Notes under the pieces: model-generated
The model's input: only the letters and a program-made list of their open reading frames with translations
Database searches by the model: none
What the model was told of the DNA's origin: nothing
In this document: in pieces, positions 19,909 to 28,119 of the stretch
Layout of the letters: each line of letters opens with the position of its first letter
Position numbering within the stretch: the stretch's first letter is position 1
Source: Lunatimonas salinarum
Lineage (GTDB): Bacteria > Bacteroidota > Bacteroidia > Cytophagales > Cyclobacteriaceae
Assembly (NCBI RefSeq): GCF_017811155.1
Contig: NZ_JACVCV010000004.1
Location: 184,025 to 248,024, forward strand
Length of the DNA stretch: 64,000 nt
Reading direction: 5' to 3'
Program-made: the position numbers and the translations under genes

Positions 19909-21069
19909 CTACCTGCCTTTTACGCTGTAACCTTCCAACTTCCGCTTACATAGACTCCTAAAAAGCCGCTCGTACTCATCCGTGACAAAATCCCAATTGT
20001 ACTTCTGTCCAAGCCCTTCCCTCGAATGTTCTCGGAGCACTTTCATCTTTTCAGGAACCGTCTCTACATAGTCCAAGAGAGACCTAAGGGAATCGGCACT
20101 TTTATCAAAATACCATCCATACTTCCCTTCCTGCAGCATCTCTTGATTAAACCGCGTATTTAATGCCAAAATAGCGCATCCGTAGGCCAAGGCTTTTAAC
20201 ATGGCTGGATTCGTGCCACCGTATTCGTGACCATGGAGGTATCCATAGCAATTATGGTACAAAGCAGCAAGTGCCTCCTGATCCCGTACGTAACCGGTAA
20301 ACAATAACCTGTCGCCGCCCAGATTTTTCATCCGCTGTGCAAAGGCATCCCGATAAGGCACATCACCCACGATAACCAACTTACGCTTGGAATGGGACTG
20401 GAGAAAACCCGCTACGATGAGGTCGGAATTATTGTCCGGAATAAGCCTGCCCACAATCAAATAATACGACTCCCTTTTTAACCCCCACTGTTCTATCAGG
20501 GAATCTTCGGTGGGATACCGGGGGTTCGCCCCGTAGGCAATCATCTTGGAGGGCGAGTTAAACTCCTCCAAGTAAATTTTCTGCATCTCATCCGAATCGG
20601 TCACCACACAATCGTAAAGCTTTGTGGCCAATCTCGAGGCCATTCGGAAATATTTCGCACCCAGCCCCTTCCATTTAGGACGAAGCCACTCCAATCCGTC
20701 TACATTGATCGCAGAAGGCTTGCCAAACAGTTTAGGGAGTATCCCAAAAGGACCATTTGCACTATTTGCAACAAATACCACATCTGCCTTGGAAAAGCAA
20801 ACATGGACCATGGATAAAAACGAGTTTGTAAGCTGACTGAGGTTTTTGGTTTCAATACAGGGCACGTAAACCAACCGAATACCATTTACCTCTTTGGGCC
20901 GTTCCTTGAAGAGCGGCCTATGGCAGTAGACAGTCACCTCCACCCCCCTTGCTACCAAGCGTTCACATACTTCCTTCACAAAGGTCTCATAGCCACTGTA
21001 CACGTACGGGTAACCTCTTGTTCCAATAATTGCCACCCGCAGTGGTCTATGCGTCTTTGCTGTTCTCAT
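19909..21069 (-). CDS. Glycosyltransferase, DUF1972 plus GT4
   Basis: 386 aa from ATG 21069; the longer frame would start with TTG. It opens with VAIIGTRGYPYVYSGYETFVKEV, the DUF1972 signature of rhamnosyltransferase-like enzymes, and continues as a GT4 GT-B fold (YYLIVGRLIPDNNSDLIVAGF, GYLHGHEYGGTNPAMLKALAYGCAILA with the donor-binding Glu-rich loop). It is the last gene of the exopolysaccharide operon and probably adds a late sugar on the cytoplasmic face. Donor and linkage are unknown. Gap to the next upstream gene is 102 bp. Confidence 0.88.
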   Translation of the reverse strand: MRTAKTHRPLRVAIIGTRGYPYVYSGYETFVKEVCERLVARGVEVTVYCHRPLFKERPKEVNGIRLVYVPCIETKNLSQLTNSFLSMVHVCFSKADVVFVANSANGPFGILPKLFGKPSAINVDGLEWLRPKWKGLGAKYFRMASRLATKLYDCVVTDSDEMQKIYLEEFNSPSKMIAYGANPRYPTEDSLIEQWGLKRESYYLIVGRLIPDNNSDLIVAGFLQSHSKRKLVIVGDVPYRDAFAQRMKNLGGDRLLFTGYVRDQEALAALYHNCYGYLHGHEYGGTNPAMLKALAYGCAILALNTRFNQEMLQEGKYGWYFDKSADSLRSLLDYVETVPEKMKVLREHSREGLGQKYNWDFVTDEYERLFRSLCKRKLEGYSVKGR

Positions 21070-21171
21070 GTGGTAAAAAAACCTCCCATTTTCACGATCG
21101 GTGCCGCAAATATACCAATTCCAAACCAAATACCCTGTTTCCCTGTACTCATTCCCTGTATGGTACGTTCA

Positions 21172-22326
21172 TCACTGTGCAAGCTGCTCCGAAACAGCCC
21201 CGCCAAACTGGGACAGGTAACCCTCCAGCGAAAATTTTCGCAACACGATCTCCCGGCCTCTTTGCCCCATACGGTGCCTCAATGCAGGGTCATCCAGTAG
21301 CGTCTGCAGCGCTTGCGCCGCAAAAACAGCATCATCATTTGGTATCAGAAATCCCGTTTCACCTTCCAATACCATCTCCCGTGCACCCCCTAGTCGAGTC
21401 GCCACTACCGGCTTCGCTGCCGCCATGGCTTCCAATACGGTAGTCGGCAGGGAATCCGGAAGAATACTCGGTAATACAAAAATATCGGCCCCCGACATGA
21501 TCTGGGATACATCCGTTCTAAATCCAAGGTCTGTGACGTGTGCCTGCATGTGATGTTGGGCTATATACGCCTTCAGTGTATCCACAATCGCCTCATTACC
21601 GGGATATACATCCCCAGCCAGCACAAAGTGCACAGCTGAATTCCTTTCCAATACGAGCTTTGCCATTTCCAGAAAATAGTGCTGCCCCTTCAAATAGCTG
21701 ACTCGGCCGACCATCAGCACCACCCGGTTTTCCCCCGAAATGCCGAGCTCAGCTTTCAAATCGTAATGGACATTCAAAAAAGCGGTACTGTCTATCCCAT
21801 TGTAAATGACCCGGGTTCTTTCCCGCCTGAGGCCGGGCAAGTAGTTTTCCCTAGAGGCTTGTGACACAAAAAACACTGCGTCACCGGTTCGGTTCAACAT
21901 CCAGATGATAAACTGCTTTAATGGCTTCGGGCTTACCACTGTCTCCCGCACATGCCAAATATGCCGCAGGCCACTCATCTTACATGCGATGGCACCGGCG
22001 AAAATGACGACGGTATTGGTAAGTGCAAGGTCAAAGTTTTCCTTTTTGATCAATCTCCTGATCTGTAGTATAGCCCTTCCTATAAAATACATGCGATTAA
22101 AAAGACCTGGCAGCGACACATATTTTCTCCTGATCACCCCCAAGCGAATATAATGTACCCGAATCCCCAACTTGGAGACCGCCTCACTCAAAGGCCCCGA
22201 TTCGGAGAGCACCAACACGGGGTCCAAATGCTGCTGTTGTAAAGCCACCAACGAACGTAGCAGGCTATTGCTAGCCCCGTAAAGATCCGAGCTAGAATGG
22301 AATACCAGTATCTTCTTCCTACCCAT
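21172..22326 (-). CDS. GT4 family glycosyltransferase
   Basis: A 384-aa retaining GT-B enzyme. The N-terminal acceptor domain starts ILVFHSSSDLYGASNSLLRSL. The C-terminal lobe has VVLMVGRVSYLKGQHYFLEMAKLV, ADIFVLPSILPDSLPTTVLEAMAAAKPVVAT (the donor-contacting E-x7-E type motif) and GETGFLIPNDD. It overlaps the upstream glycosyltransferase gene by 8 bp, so translation is coupled. It acts in assembly of the exopolysaccharide repeat unit; donor sugar not predictable. Confidence 0.9.
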   Translation of the reverse strand: MGRKKILVFHSSSDLYGASNSLLRSLVALQQQHLDPVLVLSESGPLSEAVSKLGIRVHYIRLGVIRRKYVSLPGLFNRMYFIGRAILQIRRLIKKENFDLALTNTVVIFAGAIACKMSGLRHIWHVRETVVSPKPLKQFIIWMLNRTGDAVFFVSQASRENYLPGLRRERTRVIYNGIDSTAFLNVHYDLKAELGISGENRVVLMVGRVSYLKGQHYFLEMAKLVLERNSAVHFVLAGDVYPGNEAIVDTLKAYIAQHHMQAHVTDLGFRTDVSQIMSGADIFVLPSILPDSLPTTVLEAMAAAKPVVATRLGGAREMVLEGETGFLIPNDDAVFAAQALQTLLDDPALRHRMGQRGREIVLRKFSLEGYLSQFGGAVSEQLAQ

Positions 22327-23410
22327 GCATTACCTCCTTGATTTCCCTCCAGGCATGAGGCCAATTGAACCGCTTCAAGACTTCGCGTTGACCTGCCCGA
22401 AGCGCAGCGCTCTCTTTCTCATCCAACCGGAGTAGACGGCCGATAACCTTCGCCATTGCCCCTACATCCGCCGGATCAAACAATAATCCACCAGCTCCTA
22501 CCACCTCTGGCAGCGACGAGATGGAAGATGCCGCCAATGGCAGACCGTACCGGTAGGCTTCAAGCACCGGGATACCAAACCCTTCGTAGATCGACGGAAA
22601 CACATATGCACGGGCATGCGAATAGTAGGCGGGCAGCGCCTTATCGGAGACATACCCGACCAGATGCACCCGGTCCTGCAATCCCCGCTCCCTTATCTTG
22701 GCGACAATCTCGGGATAGCCATCCATAAAAACCTTGGACGGACGTCCTCCGACCAACACCAAGTGTAGGCTTGTATCCTCCAACAGGCTAAATGCCTCCA
22801 CGAGGGCGGGGAGGTTCTTTCGCTTATCGAGAACTCCAATGTGTAGGAGGTAGTCAGCATCTACCGGACGGCGATAAAAAGCCATCGTCCCATCGGAACC
22901 AAAACGCTTGGCACCAATTGGAATGACCTTGATCCTATCGGGATGTAGCCCCAAAACCTTCCTCAAACGGTCCTTAGAAAATTCCGAGACAGTCAGTACA
23001 CGATGCGCGCTGCGTTCGCCAAGTCTAGCCAAAAACCGAAAGTACAGCCTCCAAAGAGCATTATAGTTTTGGGGCAGCTCCCAAATATTGCACCCGTGAA
23101 AGACCGGTAACGTCTTGATCTTTCCCAAAAAAAGGAATGGAGCTACATAATCCGGACAGATCAGGTAATCGACATTGGCGCGGCTGGCGAGACGGGGCAA
23201 GGTAACCACCTTCCAGTAAATAAAATAGAGGTGGGCCATCGCCTTGGAGAACATCCCCGTTGGGGAATTGGCCTGTGTCGGTGCCAAATAAACCAACTCG
23301 ACCTCGGGATCCTGCCGTATTTCATGAAGCAGTTCTTCGGAAAACGTCCTCGTGCCCGTTTGAGCAAAAAACAAGTCTCGGGCATCGTACCCTACTCTAA
23401 TTTTATTCAT
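22319..23410 (-). CDS. GT4 family glycosyltransferase
   Basis: A 363-aa GT-B enzyme resembling mannosyltransferase-type GT4 proteins. Motifs are RVGYDARDLFFAQTGTRTFSEELL at the start, YLLHIGVLDKRKNLPALVEAFSLL, RVHLVGYVSDKALPAYYSHARAYVFPSIYEGFGIPVLEAYRYGLPLAAS (donor-binding EGFGIPVLE) and GGLLFDPADVGAMA. It overlaps the Wzy-like gene by 8 bp and the next glycosyltransferase by 8 bp. Part of the exopolysaccharide operon. Confidence 0.9.
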   Translation of the reverse strand: MNKIRVGYDARDLFFAQTGTRTFSEELLHEIRQDPEVELVYLAPTQANSPTGMFSKAMAHLYFIYWKVVTLPRLASRANVDYLICPDYVAPFLFLGKIKTLPVFHGCNIWELPQNYNALWRLYFRFLARLGERSAHRVLTVSEFSKDRLRKVLGLHPDRIKVIPIGAKRFGSDGTMAFYRRPVDADYLLHIGVLDKRKNLPALVEAFSLLEDTSLHLVLVGGRPSKVFMDGYPEIVAKIRERGLQDRVHLVGYVSDKALPAYYSHARAYVFPSIYEGFGIPVLEAYRYGLPLAASSISSLPEVVGAGGLLFDPADVGAMAKVIGRLLRLDEKESAALRAGQREVLKRFNWPHAWREIKEVMHG

Positions 23411-24791
23411 CAGCGGTTCGGTTTAGCCGTTGCCGGTGGATGGCATTGACGGTATACCCCACCATCCACCAACTAATCAGCGACACGAAAAAGAACTTCT
23501 CCGCATTAGAGGTGAACAGGGGGAAGATCATCGCAAATTTAACAGATGTTGCCACGAATGCCACCCGCGCCTCATACAGGTTTTTCAGTTCAGAAAAAGC
23601 CCGATAAGCATACGCAATAGAGATGCCCAAAATAAGAATATACATCACCATGCCAATCCAGCCCAACTGAACACCGAAGACCAGAAATTGGTTTTCTCCT
23701 CCCACGCGCAAGCTTTCATCCACCGCACTCACGTTTCCACTTGTAGCTAACCCAATTCCGAAAGGATTGGCTATCATCGATTCCAGCGCAGCGGTCCACT
23801 CCAAGACGTGACCTACGGAGGAGGTATTCTGAAAGGTGATGGTATCGATGACGAAGTACTGAAAATCTTCTGATGCCAGAAAAAAGAAATGCAAAACAAA
23901 CAAAGCCACAAAAAGGCCCGTAAAAACCAGCACCTTGTAAAGCTTGAACACAAAAGCAATATAAAGTGCCAATACCAGCAGGGCTGCTAAAGACGAACGC
24001 GACGAGGAAAACATCAGCGTTGCCAAGGTAACCCCTACCAGAAACAAATACGGATAAGCGCGCTCCCTCGGTGTAGTCAGGTACATAATCAGGGCAATGG
24101 AAAATAACATCAAGGATGAAATCGCCAACTCCAGCGGATCGGCAAAAAACGAAGCGAAGCGCTTAGACATGGTCTGGGTCTCAAAGGTCCAAGTAAGTCC
24201 ATAGTTCCCCCTGGGATCGATTTCGTTTACCTGTTCATTGAACAGGGCATAGCCCGTGAACTGTTGAAAGTGGGTATCCAACGCAAACTCCACCAAATTT
24301 ACTCCCAGCGCAAGCAGCGCAATCCCCAACATGACATGAAATAACTGCTTGAGGCCTCCATCACCCAACCGCGTGTTTCGACCAAAAAAATAAAAGACCC
24401 CCATCAAGACGATATTCTTAAAATAGAGCACCTTATTGATCAACTCGGCCTCTCCAATTGGCAATACGAGAAAAAATAATGTGAAGGCATAAAAGCCGAT
24501 AAACAGCCAATCCAACGTAATCAATCGGAAGGGATACTTGGAAAGATTTCGCTGGAAAACAACAAAGCCAAGCAGCGCCAGGGCGATTACCAGTTCCTTT
24601 AATGTCTGAAATGCGGTTAGCAACAGGGAAGACTTCGTGGCGGTATATACGATGCTTAAGATGGTGATGTAAAAGGGGAAAAAAAGCGCTGCGAAAAAAA
24701 CCACAAATTCCCATTGACCCTTAAGTAGGATCTTCCGCAGGGTAATCCCCGCCAACAAAACGGTGCCGATAACAACGATTACAAATAGCAT
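23403..24791 (-). CDS. O-antigen ligase/polymerase-like membrane protein (Wzy type)
   Basis: A 462-aa integral membrane protein with about ten to twelve hydrophobic segments and a larger loop in the second half (ESMIANPFGIGLATSGNVSAVDESLRVGGENQFL), the layout of O-antigen ligase/Wzy polymerases. Position inside a Wzx-Wzz-Wza operon supports a polymerase joining repeat units in the periplasm. Family identity is by topology and the loop pattern (NPxGxGxGt-like); overall conservation is low in this family. It overlaps both neighbours (8 and 13 bp). Confidence 0.8.
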   Translation of the reverse strand: MLFVIVVIGTVLLAGITLRKILLKGQWEFVVFFAALFFPFYITILSIVYTATKSSLLLTAFQTLKELVIALALLGFVVFQRNLSKYPFRLITLDWLFIGFYAFTLFFLVLPIGEAELINKVLYFKNIVLMGVFYFFGRNTRLGDGGLKQLFHVMLGIALLALGVNLVEFALDTHFQQFTGYALFNEQVNEIDPRGNYGLTWTFETQTMSKRFASFFADPLELAISSLMLFSIALIMYLTTPRERAYPYLFLVGVTLATLMFSSSRSSLAALLVLALYIAFVFKLYKVLVFTGLFVALFVLHFFFLASEDFQYFVIDTITFQNTSSVGHVLEWTAALESMIANPFGIGLATSGNVSAVDESLRVGGENQFLVFGVQLGWIGMVMYILILGISIAYAYRAFSELKNLYEARVAFVATSVKFAMIFPLFTSNAEKFFFVSLISWWMVGYTVNAIHRQRLNRTADE

Positions 24792-25732
24792 GAAATATCC
24801 GGAGAAATTCCTGATTCAGGATGATCTTTCATACCGTCCCTCAACCCGGCCGCCGCCGCTCGTAGCTTTTTCAATCGAAGACGTACCACAAAATACCCAA
24901 GTACTGCCAGTGCCTTAGCTAACTGGTAAGGCCAAGCCATCGCCTTCACCATACCGATCGGTTCTGCTTTTAGGAGCAAAAACTGATTTCTTACATTTAA
25001 ATAATGTGCCGCTGGGCTTAAAAAACCCTCTTTTTGTTTCGTCTTTGACTTGGTAGACGCACTTACCTCGTGATGTAAAACAGCCTGCGGGACAATCTTC
25101 AGGTCAAAACCCACCTTGGTGATCCGAAACGACCAATCCACATCTTCAAAATAGGCGAAATAGGCATGCCGCAGCGTACCAACCTGCCGGATAACCCCAG
25201 CTCTTACCAAGAACGCACAGCCCGTCAACCAACTGGATGCATAGGGAACTTGGAGGTTTACCGTCCGCTTGATACTCGTGGTCTTTCCGGTAAGCCGATT
25301 AAACATGCCTCCTGCGTGCCATACCCCCTTCGATCCATTTGCCTCATAGATCAAGGGCTGCACCGCCCCGGTAGATGGATTTGCTTCCAAATACGCCACG
25401 AGAGGATCCAAAAATCCAGCGTCAAAGTAGGTATCGTTATTCAACAAAAAGACGTACCTAAAGCCCCTGTCCAGCGCGACTTCAATTCCCCGGTTGTTCC
25501 CACCAGTGAAGCCCATATTGCGCTTATTTGGCAGAAAGGTAATGTGTGGGTATTCCGCATTGAGTCGCTGTCCACTACCATCTGTGGATCCATTATCTAC
25601 CAAAAGCACCTCAAAATTGGGATAGGTAAGCTTGGCCGCTTGATCCAAACAGCTTTTGGTATACCCATAGGTATTCCAATTGACCACTACGAGGGCCACC
25701 GAAGGAAATACGGAATTTTCTGCTAAACTCAT
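24779..25732 (-). CDS. GT2 family glycosyltransferase
   Basis: 317 aa from ATG 25732, one base after the Wzx stop; the longer frame to 25855 would run deep into wzx and add 41 residues unlike the family. GT-A fold: VALVVVNWNTYGYTKSCLDQ, VLLVDNGSTDGSG, NMGFTGGNNRGIE, and LLNNDTYFDAGFL, whose Asp stands for the metal-binding DxD region, then AYFEDVDWSFRITKVG. This layout is typical of rhamnosyltransferase-like GT2 proteins. It acts at the cytoplasmic face in repeat-unit assembly. Confidence 0.9.
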   Translation of the reverse strand: MSLAENSVFPSVALVVVNWNTYGYTKSCLDQAAKLTYPNFEVLLVDNGSTDGSGQRLNAEYPHITFLPNKRNMGFTGGNNRGIEVALDRGFRYVFLLNNDTYFDAGFLDPLVAYLEANPSTGAVQPLIYEANGSKGVWHAGGMFNRLTGKTTSIKRTVNLQVPYASSWLTGCAFLVRAGVIRQVGTLRHAYFAYFEDVDWSFRITKVGFDLKIVPQAVLHHEVSASTKSKTKQKEGFLSPAAHYLNVRNQFLLLKAEPIGMVKAMAWPYQLAKALAVLGYFVVRLRLKKLRAAAAGLRDGMKDHPESGISPDISCYL

Positions 25733-25733
25733 T

Positions 25734-27029
25734 TCAGGCGAATAGGTAAAAGCGACGCCAAAGATCCGGATTTTTTCTTGCAACCAGTGCCGAAAAGCTG
25801 ATAAAATGCAGGAGCTCTGTAGCCAATAGTGCAGTACAGATTCCCGGTACGCCAAACCTGTAAGTAAGCAACGTGGCCGCAGTCACCATGAAAGCGCACA
25901 TCCATGCCGAAATCCGGAACAGCTGCTGCTGCTGATTCGTAACCAAAAAAAACAGTACATTAACCATATTGAGGCTAGCCAGAAATGGGATCAACGAAAG
26001 CAACCGCAGGTAGAACACCGAATCTGCCAGCATACTTTTGGCTAAAAACTGAATGATAAAGGGTGCGGCGAAGTAAGTTGCCACAGAGAAGCTGAGAGAT
26101 AGAATCAGCCCCCCCAGGTAGGCCCTTCTCAAAAACGGAATGAACCTATCCGGTTGAGTGACAAAAAGCTTGGCGGCATTGGGGTACACGGATTGGGTTA
26201 GAATGGAGGGAAAAAGGCGAATTACCATCACGATTTTTTCCGCCAGGCTGTACATACCGAGCGTTTGGGAGGAAGCAAAAAAGCTCAATATCACCAATCC
26301 TCCATTAAAGGTCAGGTAAGAGGTCAGATTACTCAGGAAATAGTGGACGTTTGACCGGAGAGAACGCAGGATACGCCAGATACGGGGCGGTAAAAACACC
26401 ACGCCCAATCGCCATCGCACATACCCCAGCACCAATAGATTTACAAAAAGACTGCACCCCCCCAGTAGAAAATTCACCCATTTGGCCTGAGCTGGACTAT
26501 GAATAAACAATAGAATTCCGCTCAGGTATAAGAGCTTGCTGATGACATTGGCCACAGAAATAAGCTTCATTTTCTCCAACCCCTGAAAAAACCAAAGCGG
26601 AAGCGTGGCCTCTGAAAAAAGCAACAGCACCGATAAGGCCAAGATTGCTTGGTAATCCCGAAACAGATTAAAACCCACTATCAACAGGAGAATTGTACCG
26701 GTGGCAACCGCAGCCATCAAAACCTTGCCCCCTAGGATGTGGGAAATCAAAAAAGACAACCTTTTAGGATTCTGTTGATTTAAGGCTACCGCCCGAGGCC
26801 CGCTGAGATTAAAACCAAAGCTCACAAAGATATTTGCAATAACCATCACCGAAAAGGCCAAACTTACCAAACCAAACTGATCCACTCCGATGGATGTGAT
26901 CAAAAGCGGCATGGAAAACACCGTGATCAGAATATTGGAGATCTGAATCACGCTTAGAAAAATGAAATTTTGTAGGGATCGGCTTCTAAACAGCCCGTAA
27001 AAATCAACACCTTTGATCTTTTGAATCAT
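25734..27029 (-). CDS. Polysaccharide flippase (Wzx type)
   Basis: About 431 aa from ATG 27029; a GTG at 27041 is a possible earlier start, 11 nt after the Wzz-like stop. Twelve or so hydrophobic segments and the opening LFRSRSLQNFIFLSVIQISNILITVFSMPLLITSIGVDQFGLVSLA place it in the MATE/MOP oligosaccharide flippase family, which moves lipid-linked repeat units across the inner membrane. It lies between the chain-length gene and GT2 in one operon. Confidence 0.88.
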   Translation of the reverse strand: MIQKIKGVDFYGLFRSRSLQNFIFLSVIQISNILITVFSMPLLITSIGVDQFGLVSLAFSVMVIANIFVSFGFNLSGPRAVALNQQNPKRLSFLISHILGGKVLMAAVATGTILLLIVGFNLFRDYQAILALSVLLLFSEATLPLWFFQGLEKMKLISVANVISKLLYLSGILLFIHSPAQAKWVNFLLGGCSLFVNLLVLGYVRWRLGVVFLPPRIWRILRSLRSNVHYFLSNLTSYLTFNGGLVILSFFASSQTLGMYSLAEKIVMVIRLFPSILTQSVYPNAAKLFVTQPDRFIPFLRRAYLGGLILSLSFSVATYFAAPFIIQFLAKSMLADSVFYLRLLSLIPFLASLNMVNVLFFLVTNQQQQLFRISAWMCAFMVTAATLLTYRFGVPGICTALLATELLHFISFSALVARKNPDLWRRFYLFA

Positions 27030-27052
27030 ATCAAAAATCACTGTATGGCAGG

Positions 27053-28114
27053 TCAGCTTGCATAATCGCGACGATATACCTCCCGCAAATACAATATAAT
27101 GATTCCCAAAAAAACGGCAAAAAACGCTCCCAGCACAACGCCCTTCAAAAGACTAATATCAAATCGATCGAGTGGATACCTCGGCCCATCGATTATTTGA
27201 ATAAGAGGTGTATTGTTTCGTTGGTTTACCTTGGCTATCTCCAAGTTCTTGACGATCTCTGCATAAATGGCCGAAGAGGATTGTACATCTATTTGCTTCT
27301 TTCGTACAGCAATATTACCCGCCTGCAGGAGGGGATTGGGGCTGGGCGTCCGGTCAGAAAGCGCCGCGAGTTCCTCTAGGTTTCTGTCCAAAATCCGCCT
27401 CACCGAATCGGCCTGCACCTGAAGAATGTTCAGGTTCTCCGAGGTCTTCTTTGTCTTGGTTTCAAAATAGAAATTATTGACATTTTCTACCAAGGTTTCG
27501 TTAAAGACTTTGGCAAAAGCTTCGTCCTTCGACGAAATGTTCACCTGTATGATGGATAGCTTTCTATCAGGTTTGCTAACCGAAAGATGGTTTTCCCGAA
27601 TCAACCGCGAAACTTCCCGCATCACAGAATCCTGGGTAACCGAAAAATCCTCCCGTGATTTACGGAAGTCAAGCGCAGAGAGATCCACGGCCTTTCTCCA
27701 TTTCTGATCCAGCTCGTTGAAAGCGATATACCGTTCGATGAGCAATTTTTCTTGGTCAAAAGGACTGAGCAGTGTTTTGCCGATCATATTATTCGACCGA
27801 TACAACTCAATGATGTTATCGCCTTGAAACAACCCACTGGATCCCCCAAGCGAACCCAAATTGACACCCACCAAGGATGCCAAACCGGACATCTGTCCCA
27901 AGCCCCCATTATCTGCCTCTTCGAGCACAAAAGAGGTTGCTGCTAAGTACACTGGCTTTTTCAACACCGAAACCATTCCTCCCAGTACAAATCCCACTAC
28001 AGCCCAAACAGCAATGGTACGCCATTTTTCCCAAAAATAACTTATCCACCATCGCATGCGAAGCACCAGTTCCTTGAGCGTAAGCTTATCATCCAATATA
28101 TGCTTTTCCGACAT
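27053..28114 (-). CDS. Wzz/GumC-like chain-length determinant, no kinase domain
   Basis: A 353-aa inner-membrane protein with membrane segments near residues 37-57 and 325-345 flanking a periplasmic coiled region, as in polysaccharide co-polymerases. The family Wzz segment KPVYLAATSFVLEEAD follows the first helix. The C-terminus ends six to ten residues after the second helix, so the BY-kinase domain and Tyr tail of Wzc-type proteins are absent. It starts 5 bp after the stop of the Wza-like gene. Confidence 0.87.
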   Translation of the reverse strand: MSEKHILDDKLTLKELVLRMRWWISYFWEKWRTIAVWAVVGFVLGGMVSVLKKPVYLAATSFVLEEADNGGLGQMSGLASLVGVNLGSLGGSSGLFQGDNIIELYRSNNMIGKTLLSPFDQEKLLIERYIAFNELDQKWRKAVDLSALDFRKSREDFSVTQDSVMREVSRLIRENHLSVSKPDRKLSIIQVNISSKDEAFAKVFNETLVENVNNFYFETKTKKTSENLNILQVQADSVRRILDRNLEELAALSDRTPSPNPLLQAGNIAVRKKQIDVQSSSAIYAEIVKNLEIAKVNQRNNTPLIQIIDGPRYPLDRFDISLLKGVVLGAFFAVFLGIIILYLREVYRRDYAS

Positions 28115-28119
28115 GGCGA

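Noticed and set aside
25733-25855. N-terminal extension of the GT2 gene
   Set aside because: It would overlap 41 codons of the Wzx gene and adds residues foreign to GT2; ATG 25732 directly follows the Wzx stop.
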